DNA from: Dactylosporangium sp040689395
Lineage (GTDB): Bacteria; Actinomycetota; Actinomycetes; Mycobacteriales; Micromonosporaceae
Direction of reading: 5' to 3'
DNA length: 64,000 nt
Assembly (NCBI RefSeq): GCF_040689395.1
Contig: NZ_JBFAZX010000018.1
Coordinates: 62,001 to 126,000, forward strand
Below, in pieces: positions 1-8,983 of the stretch; the first letter of the stretch is position 1, and each line of letters opens with the position of its first letter. The position numbers were made by a program, and so were the translations under genes. The notes under the pieces are model-generated. The model ran no database searches and had not been told where the DNA came from. It saw only the letters and a list, made by a program, of their open reading frames with translations.

Positions 1-223
1 CGGACACGACAAGCGCGTGCCTGGCCGTCGTACCACTGGAGAACTCCCACTGCAGGGCGGGGTGGATCGCCTCGATCCGCCGGCTGAACTGCGGGGTGAG
101 CCGCCCCCAGTCCCCGGAGGAGATCGCCGCCTCGACGGACGGCCGGACGGTCGGCCACCAGGCCCAGAAGTCCACGATCGCGCCACCGTCCCCGGTATTG
201 CGCTTCGACCGCCCGAAGATCAC
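1..223 (-). CDS. Hypothetical protein, N-terminal part cut by the window edge
   Basis: Reading the minus strand from a GTG at 221-223 (an in-frame GTG at 227-229 is an alternative) gives 74 codons without a stop, running off the window at position 1. The protein starts MIFGRSKRN and contains a tryptophan-rich stretch (VDFWAWWPTVRPSVEAAI) followed by IHPALQWEF. This resembles a family of small uncharacterised actinobacterial proteins, but I cannot assign a function. It is on the same strand as the EF-G-like gene, which lies upstream of it and is separated from it by hairpins. Confidence 0.6.
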   Translation of the reverse strand, partial: MIFGRSKRNTGDGGAIVDFWAWWPTVRPSVEAAISSGDWGRLTPQFSRRIEAIHPALQWEFSSGTTARHALVVS

Positions 224-297
224 GTCCACACCCTAACGGCGATCCCACCCGGCATAACCGCCAGACGGAAACAACGACCACCCGGCACCCGCAGCTT

Positions 298-389
298 GGC
301 ACCTCTCTGCCTGGCGTCCCCTGCGCCGCAGGCGCCCGCAAGAAACGGCGCCCAGGACGCCAGGGGCGCGCAGCGCGACGAGAGGTGCC
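298..389. repeat. Nested inverted repeats in the gap between the first two genes
   Basis: An outer pair (GGCACCTCT at 298-306, complement at 381-389) encloses an inner pair (CCTGGCGTCC at 310-319, complement at 355-364) with a further small GCGCC/GGCGC hairpin inside. It lies in the 263-base gap 224-486, which otherwise holds no gene. It probably forms part of the 3' end structure of the minus-strand transcript. Confidence 0.5.
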
Positions 390-403
390 CGCGGAGCGGG
401 CAT

Positions 404-429
404 GGGGGGCTCCGGGGTGGGAGCCCCCC
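404..429 (-). terminator. Terminator-like hairpin after the EF-G-like gene
   Basis: GGGGGGCTCC at 404-413 pairs perfectly with GGAGCCCCCC at 420-429 around a 6-base loop. It lies 58 bases beyond the stop of the EF-G-like gene on the minus strand. There is no U-tract, which is usual for high-GC actinobacterial terminators. Confidence 0.6.
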
Positions 430-486
430 GGCCGCGCCCGCGCCGAAGGCGCGCGCCAGGCTAGAAACTGCCTGGAAACAGCACCC

Positions 487-2646
487 TCAGCGCGCCGCGT
501 GCTCCTTCTTCACCGCCTCCGCCAGGTGGGCCGGCATCGGGTCGTGGCGGACGAAGGCACGGCTGAACGTCCCCGAGCCCGAGGTCATCGCGCGCAGCTC
601 GACGGCGTAGCGGATGAGCTCGGTCGCCGGGACCTCGGCGCGTACCAGGGTGCGCTCGTGGCCCGCCGGGTCGGGCTCGTTGCCCAGCACCCGGCCGCGG
701 CGGCCGGACAGGTCGCTCATCACGGCGCCGACGAAATCGTCCGGAACGCGGATCGTCACCTCGTCGATCGGCTCCAGCAGCGTCGTCTGGCCCTGCTCGG
801 CCGCCTCGCGCAGGGCCAAGGCGCCGGCGGTCTGAAACGCCGCGTCGGAGGAGTCGACCGAGTGCGCCTTGCCGTCGAAGAGGGTGACCCGCACGTCGAC
901 GACCGGGTAGCCGGCGAGCATGCCGCGCTCCATCTGGGTGCGCACGCCCTTCTCGACCGACGGTATGTAGTTGTGCGGCACCACGCCGCCGACGATCTTG
1001 TCGACGAACTCGAAGCCGGCGCCGCGGGGCAGCGGCTCGACCTTGATGTCGCAGACCGCGTACTGACCGTGGCCGCCGGACTGCTTCACGTGCCGGCCGT
1101 GGCCCTGGCTCGGCGCGGCGAACGTCTCGCGCAGCGCCACCTTCACCGGCTCGGTGTCGATCTCCACGCCGCCGCCGCGCAGGCGGTCGAGGACCACGTC
1201 GGCGTGCGCCTCACCCATGCACCACAGCACCAGCTGGTGCGTCTCGGCGTTGCGCTCCAGCCGCAGCGTCGGGTCGCCCGCCACCAGCCGGCCCAGGTTC
1301 TTGGCGAGGGCGTCCTCGTCGGAGCGGGTGCGGGCCACGACCGCGATCGGCAGCAGCGGCTCCGGCATCTCCCAGGGGGCCATCAGCAGCGGCTCCTCCT
1401 TGCCGGAGATCGTGTCGCCGGTCTCGGCGGTGCCCGACTTCGTGACCGCCACCAGGTCGCCGGCGACGGCGTGCGGCACCTCGCGCAGGTTGGCGCCCAG
1501 CGGCGAGAACAGGTGCGCGAAGCGCTCGTCGGCGTCGTGGTCGGGGTGGCCGCGCTCGCCCATGCCGTGGCCGGAGATGTGCACCGGCTGCTCCGGGCGC
1601 AGCGTGCCGGAGAAGACCCGGACCAGACAGACGCGCCCGACGTACGGGTCGATCGTGGTCTTGACGACCTCGGCGACCAGCGGGCCCCGCGGGTCGCAGC
1701 GCAGCGGCTCGCGCGGCTCGCCCTCGACGTCGGTCACCGGCGGCACCTCGTGCTCCAGCGGCGACGGGAAGCCGCTCACCAGCACATCGAGGAGCGCGTC
1801 GAGCCCGACGCGGGTCTCGGAGCAGACCGGGACGACCGGGTAGAACGTGCCGCGGGCGACGGCCTTCTCCAGGTCCTCGACGATCACCCGCGTCTCGATG
1901 GCCTCGCCGCCGAGGTATCGCTCCATGAGCGTCTCGTCCTCGCTCTCGGCGATGATTCCCTCCAGCAGGGTGTTGCGGGACTCCTCGATCGCGGGCAGGT
2001 GCTGCGGGTCGGGGTCGCGCACCTGCGGCGGGAAGCCGGCGGAGTAGTCGAAGACCCGCGGGGTGACCAGCCCGATGAGGCCCTCCACGCTCGCGCCATC
2101 GTCGCCCAGCATCGGCAGGTACAGCGGCAGCACGTTGTCGCCGAAGACCTCCTGGCAGGTCTGCAGGGTCTCGTCGAAGTCGGCGCGATGATGATCCAGC
2201 CGGGTGATCGCCACCGCCCGGGGCATCCCGACGTGGGCGCACTCCTCCCACAGCGCGCCGGTCGCCGCGTCCATGCCGTCGACCGCCGAGACGACGAACA
2301 GGGCCGCGTCGGCGGCGCGCAGCCCGGCCCGCAGCTCCCCGACGAAGTCCGCGTAGCCCGGCGTGTCGAGCAGGTTGACCTTCACACCGTCGTGCAGCAG
2401 CGGGGCGCACGACAGCGTGACGGAACGCTGCTGTTTCACCGCCGCCGGATCGTGATCGGTGACCGTGGTGCCCTCGGTCACCGCGCCGGCCCGCGAGATC
2501 GTCCCGGTCGCCGCCAGCAGCGCCTCGATCAGCGTCGTCTTGCCCGAGCCGGAGTGGCCGACGACGACCACGTTGCGCACCCTGCCGGGGTCATCAACCA
2601 CCGGTGCGGTGCCGGTGACACCCTTCTCCTGGACCTTCTGCGCCAT
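487..2646 (-). CDS. Elongation factor G-like GTPase (EF-G2 type)
   Basis: A 719-residue translational GTPase of the EF-G superfamily. The P-loop GHSGSGKTT lies near residue 30 and the G3 motif DTPGYADF near residue 95. The fold continues through EF-G domains II-V, including the C-terminal GRRGRVLG region. The G4 guanine-specificity motif, NKxD in canonical EF-G, reads TRLD here. This fits the EF-G-like paralogue found next to canonical EF-G in many actinobacteria, whose role is uncertain. The ATG at 2644-2646 is chosen because GGGAGG (2653-2658) sits six bases upstream; the GTG at 2647-2649 would be too close. Confidence 0.9.
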   Translation of the reverse strand: MAQKVQEKGVTGTAPVVDDPGRVRNVVVVGHSGSGKTTLIEALLAATGTISRAGAVTEGTTVTDHDPAAVKQQRSVTLSCAPLLHDGVKVNLLDTPGYADFVGELRAGLRAADAALFVVSAVDGMDAATGALWEECAHVGMPRAVAITRLDHHRADFDETLQTCQEVFGDNVLPLYLPMLGDDGASVEGLIGLVTPRVFDYSAGFPPQVRDPDPQHLPAIEESRNTLLEGIIAESEDETLMERYLGGEAIETRVIVEDLEKAVARGTFYPVVPVCSETRVGLDALLDVLVSGFPSPLEHEVPPVTDVEGEPREPLRCDPRGPLVAEVVKTTIDPYVGRVCLVRVFSGTLRPEQPVHISGHGMGERGHPDHDADERFAHLFSPLGANLREVPHAVAGDLVAVTKSGTAETGDTISGKEEPLLMAPWEMPEPLLPIAVVARTRSDEDALAKNLGRLVAGDPTLRLERNAETHQLVLWCMGEAHADVVLDRLRGGGVEIDTEPVKVALRETFAAPSQGHGRHVKQSGGHGQYAVCDIKVEPLPRGAGFEFVDKIVGGVVPHNYIPSVEKGVRTQMERGMLAGYPVVDVRVTLFDGKAHSVDSSDAAFQTAGALALREAAEQGQTTLLEPIDEVTIRVPDDFVGAVMSDLSGRRGRVLGNEPDPAGHERTLVRAEVPATELIRYAVELRAMTSGSGTFSRAFVRHDPMPAHLAEAVKKEHAAR

Positions 2647-2675
2647 CACGCGCCTCCCGAAAGTCTTGCGACATC

Positions 2676-2691
2676 TGTGAGCTGTCTCACA
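2676..2691. promoter_or_regulatory. Possible operator palindrome between divergent genes
   Basis: TGTGAG at 2676-2681 and CTCACA at 2686-2691 form a perfect inverted repeat around four bases. It lies in the 193-base gap between the divergent EF-G-like gene and pgsA, which must hold promoters for both. No clear -35/-10 pair could be fixed. Confidence 0.3.
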
Positions 2692-2839
2692 GTCACGACC
2701 TGTTCACCGATCCCACACCCGAAACATCACCGACACAAGGCCGCCGGCGCTCCTCCCGACTCCAGGTTTACTCAAGCATCGTGAGCAGTCCCACGTGCCG
2801 GTATCCGGCAAGCTCTGCCCCCGTTATCGTGAGAGCGCC

Positions 2840-3499
2840 ATGGCGAAGATCTTCAGCGTAGTCAGCCGTGCCGCAGTGGCGCGCGTGCTCGACCCCGTCG
2901 CCGCCGCGCTGCTGCGCGCCGGGGTCACCCCGAACGCGGTCACGGTCGCGGGCACCGTGGGTGTGCTCGTCGGCGCGCTCGGCTTCGCCACCCGCGGGCA
3001 TCTGATCACCGCGCTCGTCATCATCACCCTGAGCTGCTTCACGGACCTCATCGACGGCTCGATGGCCCGCCAGCGCGGCATCACCAACAAGTTCGGCGCG
3101 CTGCTGGACTCCTCGATGGACCGGGTCGCCGACGGCGCGATCTTCGGCGCCGTAGCCTGGTATTACGCGAGCATCCACGAGCTGCGCCCAGCCGCGGCCG
3201 CGCTGCTGTGCCTGCTCACCGGGCAGGTCGTCTCCTACGTGAAGGCCCGTGCCGAGGGGCTCGGCTTCACCGCGAACGTCGGGCTGATCGAGCGGCCGGA
3301 GCGGCTCATCGGCATCGGTATCGGCGGCCTGCTGTGGGGCTTCGGCGTGCCCTACGGCCTGGAGATCGTCATGTGGCTGCTCGCCGCGCTCTCGATCGTC
3401 ACGATCGGCCAGCGGCTCGCGACCGTGTACGGGCAGGCCCGCGCGGCGGACCCGGGACCGGACGGGGCACCGTCCGCAGCGAAGTCCGACGCCCGGTGA
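2840..3499 (+). CDS. pgsA: Phosphatidylinositol phosphate synthase (CDP-alcohol phosphotransferase)
   Basis: A 219-residue integral membrane protein of the CDP-alcohol phosphotransferase family. The signature D-G-x2-A-R-x8-G-x3-D-x3-D is visible from about residue 69 (DLIDGSMARQRG, then GALLDSSMDRVAD). In actinobacteria this enzyme joins CDP-diacylglycerol to inositol phosphate, the first step towards phosphatidylinositol and PIM glycolipids. Several hydrophobic helices flank the motif. The ATG at 2840 is preferred because the open frame upstream looks non-coding. Its stop overlaps the GTG of patA by four bases, so the lipid genes form one operon. Confidence 0.9.
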   Translation: MAKIFSVVSRAAVARVLDPVAAALLRAGVTPNAVTVAGTVGVLVGALGFATRGHLITALVIITLSCFTDLIDGSMARQRGITNKFGALLDSSMDRVADGAIFGAVAWYYASIHELRPAAAALLCLLTGQVVSYVKARAEGLGFTANVGLIERPERLIGIGIGGLLWGFGVPYGLEIVMWLLAALSIVTIGQRLATVYGQARAADPGPDGAPSAAKSDAR

Positions 3500-4416
3500 G
3501 CCGCCTCGTCGAGTTCGGCTACGGCGCGGCGTTCGACCTGCTGCCCAGGCTGCCCCGGGGCGCGGTCTGGCCGGCGTTCGCGGCCGCGGCGGCGTACGGC
3601 GTCCGGGGGTACCGCCGCGGAAAACCGGGGAAGGGCACCGCCACCCTCGCCCGCAACCTGCGCCGGGTGGTCGGCGACCAGATGCCCGAGGAGCAGTTCA
3701 CGGACCTGCTGCACCGGGCCCTGCGCTCCTACGCCCGCTACTTCCTCGAGGCGTTCCGGCTTCCCGGCCGCTCCAAGGAGCAGATCCTGGCCGGGTTCCG
3801 GCTGGAGCGCGGCGAGCTGCTCGGGCAGCACGTCGCGGCCGGCGTCGGCTGCGTCGTCGCGCTGCCGCACGCCGGGAACTGGGACGCCGCCGGGGCCTGG
3901 GTCGCCGCCAACGGCTGGCCGATCACCACCGTCGCCGAGCGGCTCAAGCCCGAGAGTGTGTACCTCAGGTTCCTGGCCTTCCGCCGCTCGCTGGGCATGG
4001 AGATCCTGCCGCTCACCGGCGGCGACCGCCCGACGTTCGACGTGCTGGAGGAGCGGGTCAAGGGCGGGGCCGTGGTGCCCCTGCTCGCCGATCGCGACCT
4101 CACCCCGCGCGGGGTGGACGTCGAGTTCTTCGGCGGCCGGACCCGGATGCCCGCCGGCCCGGCGCTGTTGGCCCTGCGCACCGGAGCGCCCCTGTACGTG
4201 GCGAGCATGTGGTTCGATGCGAGTGCGGCGGCCGGCCATCTGATCGGGCCGGTCCCGATGCCGGGTCCGGACGAGGGATCCCTCGACGCGCGTGTCAGGA
4301 TCGTTACGCAGCGTGTCGCCGACCGGTTCGCCGAGGGCATCGCGCGGCACCCGGAAGACTGGCACATGCTCCAGCGGTTCTGGCTCGACGAGCCGGCCGT
4401 CAGCACCGTGGGCTAG
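3496..4416 (+). CDS. patA: Phosphatidylinositol mannoside acyltransferase
   Basis: A 306-residue member of the HtrB/LpxL lysophospholipid acyltransferase family. The catalytic H-x4-D motif is HAGNWD at residues 125-130. In PIM-producing actinobacteria this protein acylates a mannose of PIM1/PIM2 on the cytoplasmic face of the membrane. The GTG start overlaps the stop of pgsA (GTGA). It lies between the phosphatidylinositol synthase and the first mannosyltransferase, the gene order known from mycobacteria, which supports the specific assignment over a generic lauroyl transferase. Confidence 0.88.
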   Translation: MSRLVEFGYGAAFDLLPRLPRGAVWPAFAAAAAYGVRGYRRGKPGKGTATLARNLRRVVGDQMPEEQFTDLLHRALRSYARYFLEAFRLPGRSKEQILAGFRLERGELLGQHVAAGVGCVVALPHAGNWDAAGAWVAANGWPITTVAERLKPESVYLRFLAFRRSLGMEILPLTGGDRPTFDVLEERVKGGAVVPLLADRDLTPRGVDVEFFGGRTRMPAGPALLALRTGAPLYVASMWFDASAAAGHLIGPVPMPGPDEGSLDARVRIVTQRVADRFAEGIARHPEDWHMLQRFWLDEPAVSTVG

Positions 4417-4425
4417 GGAGGGCCG

Positions 4426-5559
4426 TTGCGCATCGGGATCGTCTGCCCGTACTCCTTCGACGTGCCCGGCGGCGTGCAGAACCACGTCCGCGACCTCGCC
4501 GAGACGCTCATCGCGCTCGGCCACCACGTCAGCGTGCTGGCGCCCGGCGACGAGGAGGGCATCACGCTGCCCTACGTCGTGTCCGCCGGCCGGACCGTGC
4601 CTGTGCCGTACAACGGCTCGGTCGCCCGCGTGTCGTTCGGCCTGATCTCCGCCACCCGGGTGCGGCGCTGGCTGTCCGCCGGCCGCTTCGACGTGCTGCA
4701 CGTGCACGAGCCGCTCATCCCGAGCCTGTCGATGCTCGCGGTGCTCTCGGCCCGCGGCCCGGTCGTGGCCACCTTCCACACCGCGATGACCCGCTCGCGC
4801 GCCCTGGCCGCCGCGCAGGGCGTGCTGCAGCTGGTGCTGGAGAAGATCACCGGGCGGATCGCGGTCAGCGAGCTGGCGCGCAAGGTCCAGGTCGAGCACC
4901 TGGGTGGCAGCGCGTGGGAGATCCCCAACGGGGTGCAGGTGTCGAAGTACCGCGGCGCCGTGCCGCTCGACGGCTGGCCGGGCGAGGGCGGGGCGCTCGG
5001 GTTCATCGGGCGCTTCACCGAGCCGCGCAAGGGGTTTCGGTACCTCATGTCGGCCTTCACCACCCTCGCGCCGCGGCGGCCCGGCCTGCGCCTGCTGGTG
5101 GCCGGCCCCGGCGACCCCGACGAGGCCCTGGCGGACGTCCCCGCGGACCTGCGCGAGCGGATCGTGTTCCTCGGCAAGGTCTCCGAGGCGGACAAGGCGC
5201 GGATGCTGCGCAGCGTCGACCTGTACGTCGCGCCGAACACCGGCGGCGAGTCGTTCGGCATGATCCTCACCGAGGCGATGGCGGCCGGGACCGCCGTGCT
5301 GGCCAGCGAGCTGGACGCGTTCCGGCGGGTGCTCGACGGCGGCTCGGCCGGCGCGCTGTTTCCGGTCGGCGACGCGCAGGCCCTGGCCCGCACCGCCGCC
5401 GGCCTGCTGGACGACCCCGCGCGGCGGGGCGCCCTGGCCGCCCGAGGGACCCAGGTGGTGGCCGCCTACGACTGGCCGGTCGTCGCCGAGCGGGTGCTCG
5501 AGGTCTACTCCACCGCCGTCGAGGTTGCCGGAGCGACCGTGCAGGAGTCCGTCCCGTAG
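4426..5559 (+). CDS. pimA: Phosphatidylinositol alpha-mannosyltransferase
   Basis: A 377-residue GT4-family (GT-B fold) glycosyltransferase. The N-terminus MRIGIVCPYSFDVPGGVQNH carries the glycine-rich acceptor loop. The donor-binding region reads APNTGGESFGMILTEAMAAG with the E-x7-E pattern. PimA transfers the first mannose from GDP-mannose to phosphatidylinositol. It starts at TTG 4426 with GGGAGG just upstream, nine bases after patA. The pgsA-patA-pimA arrangement supports the assignment. Confidence 0.9.
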   Translation: MRIGIVCPYSFDVPGGVQNHVRDLAETLIALGHHVSVLAPGDEEGITLPYVVSAGRTVPVPYNGSVARVSFGLISATRVRRWLSAGRFDVLHVHEPLIPSLSMLAVLSARGPVVATFHTAMTRSRALAAAQGVLQLVLEKITGRIAVSELARKVQVEHLGGSAWEIPNGVQVSKYRGAVPLDGWPGEGGALGFIGRFTEPRKGFRYLMSAFTTLAPRRPGLRLLVAGPGDPDEALADVPADLRERIVFLGKVSEADKARMLRSVDLYVAPNTGGESFGMILTEAMAAGTAVLASELDAFRRVLDGGSAGALFPVGDAQALARTAAGLLDDPARRGALAARGTQVVAAYDWPVVAERVLEVYSTAVEVAGATVQESVP

Positions 5560-5569
5560 GCTGCGCCGC

Positions 5570-6040
5570 ATGTGGTGGGTGATCGCCGTGGTGGCCGCGG
5601 TCGTCGTGGTGGCCACCTACCTGACGTGGCTCGCGGCCCGGGTCGACCGGCTGCACGCGCGGGCCGCCGCCGCGTACGCCACACTCGATGCCCACCTGGT
5701 CCGCCGCGCCGCCGCCGCGGTGGCCCTCGCCGAGGCCGCCCAGCTGCCGACCCTCATGTACGCCGCGAAGATCGCCCTGGACGCCCAGCCGGACGACCGC
5801 GAGGTGGCCGAGAACGACCTCACCCGGCACCTGCGGGGCGGGCTCAAAGCGCCGCCGTCCGACGTGGTGGACTCGCTGGTCCAGATCAGCCGCCGGGTGG
5901 CGCTGGCCCGCCAGGTGCACAACGACGTGGTCCGCGACGCCCTGGCCGTGCGCCGCCGGGCCCTGGTGCGGCTGTTCCGGCTGGCCAGAAAACACCCCAT
6001 TCCCGCCTATTTCGACGTCGACGACCCGTCGCTGTCGTGA
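5570..6040 (+). CDS. Small membrane-anchored LemA-like protein
   Basis: 156 residues: one N-terminal transmembrane helix (WWVIAVVAAVVVVATYL) followed by a helical domain. The segment VHNDVVRDALAVRRRALVRL resembles the conserved helix of LemA-family proteins. It begins ten bases after pimA and is probably the last gene of the PIM operon. Function is unknown. The start ATG 5570 places the hydrophobic helix at the extreme N-terminus. Confidence 0.7.
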   Translation: MWWVIAVVAAVVVVATYLTWLAARVDRLHARAAAAYATLDAHLVRRAAAAVALAEAAQLPTLMYAAKIALDAQPDDREVAENDLTRHLRGGLKAPPSDVVDSLVQISRRVALARQVHNDVVRDALAVRRRALVRLFRLARKHPIPAYFDVDDPSLS

Positions 6041-6141
6041 GTTGTGGGCCGCCGGGTTGTCATTGGCCGTGGGGCCGCAGGGTGGGCTGGGCGTAAACTT
6101 ACAGGTGAATCCCGGTTTTCCCCTGTTAGGAGTGCGTCGTC

Positions 6142-7041
6142 GTGTCCTCATCCACCTCGCCGGTCACCGGCACCGCCCGCGTGAAGCGCGGCATGGCCGA
6201 GATGCTCAAGGGCGGCGTCATCATGGACGTCGTCACCCCCGAGCAGGCCAAGATCGCGGAGGACGCCGGCGCCGTCGCGGTCATGGCGCTCGAGCGGGTC
6301 CCCGCCGACATCCGCGCCCAGGGCGGCGTGTCCCGCATGAGCGACCCGGACATGATCGACGGGATCATCAGCGCCGTCTCGATCCCGGTCATGGCGAAGG
6401 CCCGCATCGGGCACTTCGTCGAGGCCCAGGTGCTGCAGGCGCTGGGCGTCGACTACGTCGACGAGTCCGAGGTGCTCACCCCGGCCGATTTCGCCAACCA
6501 CATCGACAAGTGGGCGTTCACGGTGCCGTTCGTCTGCGGCGCCACCAACCTCGGTGAGGCGCTGCGCCGCATCAACGAGGGTGCCGCCATGATCCGCTCC
6601 AAGGGCGAGGCCGGCACCGGCGACGTCTCCAACGCCACCACCCACATGCGCAAGATCCGCGCGGAGATCCGCCGGCTGACGTCGCTGCCCGAGGACGAGC
6701 TGTTCGTCGCGGCCAAGGAGCTGCAGGCGCCGTATGAGCTGGTCAAGGAGGTCGCCGAGACCGGCAAGCTGCCCGTCGTGCTGTTCACCGCCGGCGGCAT
6801 CGCCACCCCCGCCGACGCGGCGATGATGATGCAGCTCGGCGCCGAGGGCGTCTTCGTCGGCTCCGGCATCTTCAAGTCGGGCAACCCGCAGCAGCGCGCC
6901 GCCGCGATCGTCAAGGCCACCACGTTCCACGACGACCCGGACGTCATCGCCAAGGTCTCCCGCGGCCTGGGCGAGGCCATGGTCGGCATCAACGTCGACG
7001 ACATCCCGCAGCCGCACCGCCTCGCCGAGCGGGGCTGGTGA
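6142..7041 (+). CDS. pdxS: Pyridoxal 5'-phosphate synthase, synthase subunit PdxS
   Basis: A 299-residue (beta/alpha)8 barrel that makes PLP from ribose 5-phosphate, glyceraldehyde 3-phosphate and ammonia. Conserved stretches are visible: GGVIMDVVTPEQAKIAEDAG, the active-site lysine in PVMAKARIGHF, and the phosphate loop FVGSGIFKSGNP. It starts at GTG 6142 with AGGAG about nine bases upstream. It is translationally coupled to pdxT, which supplies the ammonia; the two proteins form the known 12+12 glutaminase/synthase complex. Confidence 0.97.
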   Translation: MSSSTSPVTGTARVKRGMAEMLKGGVIMDVVTPEQAKIAEDAGAVAVMALERVPADIRAQGGVSRMSDPDMIDGIISAVSIPVMAKARIGHFVEAQVLQALGVDYVDESEVLTPADFANHIDKWAFTVPFVCGATNLGEALRRINEGAAMIRSKGEAGTGDVSNATTHMRKIRAEIRRLTSLPEDELFVAAKELQAPYELVKEVAETGKLPVVLFTAGGIATPADAAMMMQLGAEGVFVGSGIFKSGNPQQRAAAIVKATTFHDDPDVIAKVSRGLGEAMVGINVDDIPQPHRLAERGW

Positions 7042-7661
7042 CCGCCTCCGTGATCATCGGTGTGCTCGCCCTGCAGGGCGATACCCGCGAACACCTGCAC
7101 GCGGTCGCGTCCCTGGACGCGATCGGCCGCCCGGTGCGGCGCGTCGACGAGCTCGACTCCGTCGACGCGCTGATCATCCCCGGCGGCGAGTCCACCACGA
7201 TGAGCAAGCTGGCGGTCGAGTTCGGGCTGCTGGAGCCGATCCGCAAGCGCATCGGCGCCGGCATGCCGGTCTACGGCTCGTGCGCCGGGATGATCATGCT
7301 GGCGTCGACGATCCTCGACGGCCGCTCCGACCAGGTGCCCTTCGGCGGCATCGACATGACCGTGCGCCGCAACGCGTTCGGCCGCCAGGTCGACTCGTTC
7401 GAGGGGGCCGTTGACATTTCGGGCATCGAGGGTGGTCCGTTCCAGGCGGTCTTCATCCGGGCCCCATGGGTCGAGTCGGTGGAGGAATCGGTCGAGGTGC
7501 TGGGGCGTGTGAGGGATGGGCAGGCCGCCGGTAGGATTGTCGCGGTTCGGCAGCAGCACCTGCTCGCGACGGCGTTCCACCCAGAGCTCACCGGCGACCT
7601 ACGCGTCCATCGGTACTTCGTGGAGATGGCTCGCGAGGCGGGTAAGACGACGGAGGGTTAG
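7038..7661 (+). CDS. pdxT: Pyridoxal 5'-phosphate synthase, glutaminase subunit PdxT
   Basis: A 207-residue class I glutamine amidotransferase. The catalytic triad is visible: Cys82 in GSCAGMI, and His181/Glu183 in FHPELTGD. The loop GGESTTM near residue 50 is typical of PdxT. It releases ammonia from glutamine and channels it to PdxS. The GTG start overlaps the pdxS stop by four bases, and yebC follows after two bases, so the three genes are co-transcribed. Confidence 0.96.
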   Translation: MTASVIIGVLALQGDTREHLHAVASLDAIGRPVRRVDELDSVDALIIPGGESTTMSKLAVEFGLLEPIRKRIGAGMPVYGSCAGMIMLASTILDGRSDQVPFGGIDMTVRRNAFGRQVDSFEGAVDISGIEGGPFQAVFIRAPWVESVEESVEVLGRVRDGQAAGRIVAVRQQHLLATAFHPELTGDLRVHRYFVEMAREAGKTTEG

Positions 7662-7663
7662 GC

Positions 7664-8419
7664 ATGTCGGGGCACTCCAAATGGGCGACCACCAAGCACA
7701 AGAAGGCGGTCATCGATGCCAAGCGTGGGAAGCTCTTCGCCCGCCTGATCAAGAACGTCGAGGTGGCCGCCCGCACGGGCGGCGGTGACCCGGCCGGCAA
7801 CCCGACCCTCTTCGACGCCATTCAGAAGGCGAAGAAGAACTCGGTCCCCAACGACAACATCAACAATGCGGTCAAGCGCGGCTCCGGCCTCATCGGGGGC
7901 GGCGCCGATTGGCAGACCGCGATGTATGAGGGGTATGGCCCGAACGGCGTCGCCATCCTCATCGAGTGCCTGACGGACAACCGCAACCGGGCCTCGACGG
8001 AGGTGCGGGTGGCACTGACCCGCAACGGCGGCTCCCTGGCCGACGCCGGCAGCGTGTCATACATGTTCACCCGCAAGGGTGTCCTCATCGTCCCGAAGGC
8101 CGGCGAGCTCGCCGAGGACGACCTGCTCCTGGCCGTGCTCGACGCGGGCGCCGAGGAGGTCAACGACCTGGGCGAGGCGTTCGAGATCATCTGCGAGGCG
8201 TCGGACCTGGTCCCGGTGCGCACCGCCCTGCAGGACGCCGGCATCGACTACGAGTCCGCGGAGTCCTCGTTCGTCCCGAGCGTCACGGTGCCGCTGGACG
8301 AGGAGGGCGCCCGCAAGGTCTTCAAGGTGATCGACGCCCTGGAAGACTGCGACGACGTCCAGAACGTGTATGCCAACTTCGACGTCTCGGACGAGGTCAT
8401 GGCCCTGGTCGAGGCCTGA
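7664..8419 (+). CDS. yebC: YebC/PmpR family regulatory protein
   Basis: A 251-residue YebC/TACO1-family protein beginning MSGHSKWATTKHKKAVIDAK, the family hallmark, with the acidic C-terminal domain ending DVQNVYANFDVSDE. Members bind DNA as regulators or help the ribosome at proline stretches, so its function here is open. In several actinobacteria yebC is followed directly by ruvC. Here a hairpin terminator and about 21.6 kb of other genes intervene. Confidence 0.95.
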   Translation: MSGHSKWATTKHKKAVIDAKRGKLFARLIKNVEVAARTGGGDPAGNPTLFDAIQKAKKNSVPNDNINNAVKRGSGLIGGGADWQTAMYEGYGPNGVAILIECLTDNRNRASTEVRVALTRNGGSLADAGSVSYMFTRKGVLIVPKAGELAEDDLLLAVLDAGAEEVNDLGEAFEIICEASDLVPVRTALQDAGIDYESAESSFVPSVTVPLDEEGARKVFKVIDALEDCDDVQNVYANFDVSDEVMALVEA

Positions 8420-8431
8420 GCACCGCTCTGA

Positions 8432-8471
8432 GCCAAGGGGCGCGTCCACATGGTGGGCCGCGCCCCTTGGC
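8432..8471 (+). terminator. Terminator hairpin after yebC
   Basis: GCCAAGGGGCGCG at 8432-8444 pairs perfectly over 13 bp with 8459-8471 around a 14-base loop. It starts 12 bases after the yebC stop and closes the pdxST-yebC operon. There is no strong U-run. Confidence 0.8.
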
Positions 8472-8497
8472 GCTTGATCCAGTGGTTGGCGGACCCT

Positions 8498-8795
8498 TCA
8501 GACGGGGCTCCCGGTGGCCTTGAGTTCCTTACCGGCGGAGCGGAGTCCGAGCCACATCCCACCGACCTTCGGTGCACCCGGGACGGACCTCGCAACCGAT
8601 GCCACGCCGGCGACCAGTTCGCGCTCGACGGGTGACAGGGTCACCTGACGTAGCCCGAGCCGTTCAAGGAGCTGCCGCCACACTCCGTCGATGTCCCGGT
8701 GATCTCAGCGAGAACTTCGTAGGTCTCGGTTTTCGAATTGGGTGAGCACGAGCGCGGCGACATGGGCCACCAGTTCCTTTGGGTACGTCGGCCAT
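8498..8795 (-). pseudogene. Decayed hypothetical gene with several frameshifts
   Basis: On the minus strand a protein-like sequence can be followed only by changing frame three times. It reads MADVPK (from ATG 8795), then ELVAHVAALVLTQFEN, then LAEITGTSTE, then VWRQLLERLGLRQVTLSP, then VASVARSVPGAPKVGG to a stop at 8498. Two shifts are apparent one-base insertions and one is a one-base deletion. I do not recognise the family. The segments join into one plausible polypeptide of about 97 residues, which argues for a degraded gene rather than chance frames. About 190 bases upstream of it (8796-8983) hold nothing I can identify. Confidence 0.5.
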
Positions 8796-8983
8796 AGCGC
8801 GATATGTGATCACGCGGAGTCCTCACCGCGCGGAGAAGGATCTTCGAGGGCTCCACGCCCCGCCCATCATTGTCCAGTGTGGACGATCCGGCCGCGTCAT
8901 CCTGTTTTCGCGGCCATTCTCGTTGAGATCATCTCATGATGGACTGCCGTTCGGGGCGGCGGTTTTGGTTGGGTTCTGGGATA

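Noticed and set aside
385..2784. A 799-codon plus-strand frame over the EF-G-like gene
   Set aside because: It mirrors the real gene on the other strand, which carries unmistakable GTPase motifs. No ribosome site or family match is seen.
6057..6099. pdxS promoter with TTGTCA and TAAACT
   Set aside because: The spacing between the two boxes is 31 bases, too long for a standard promoter.
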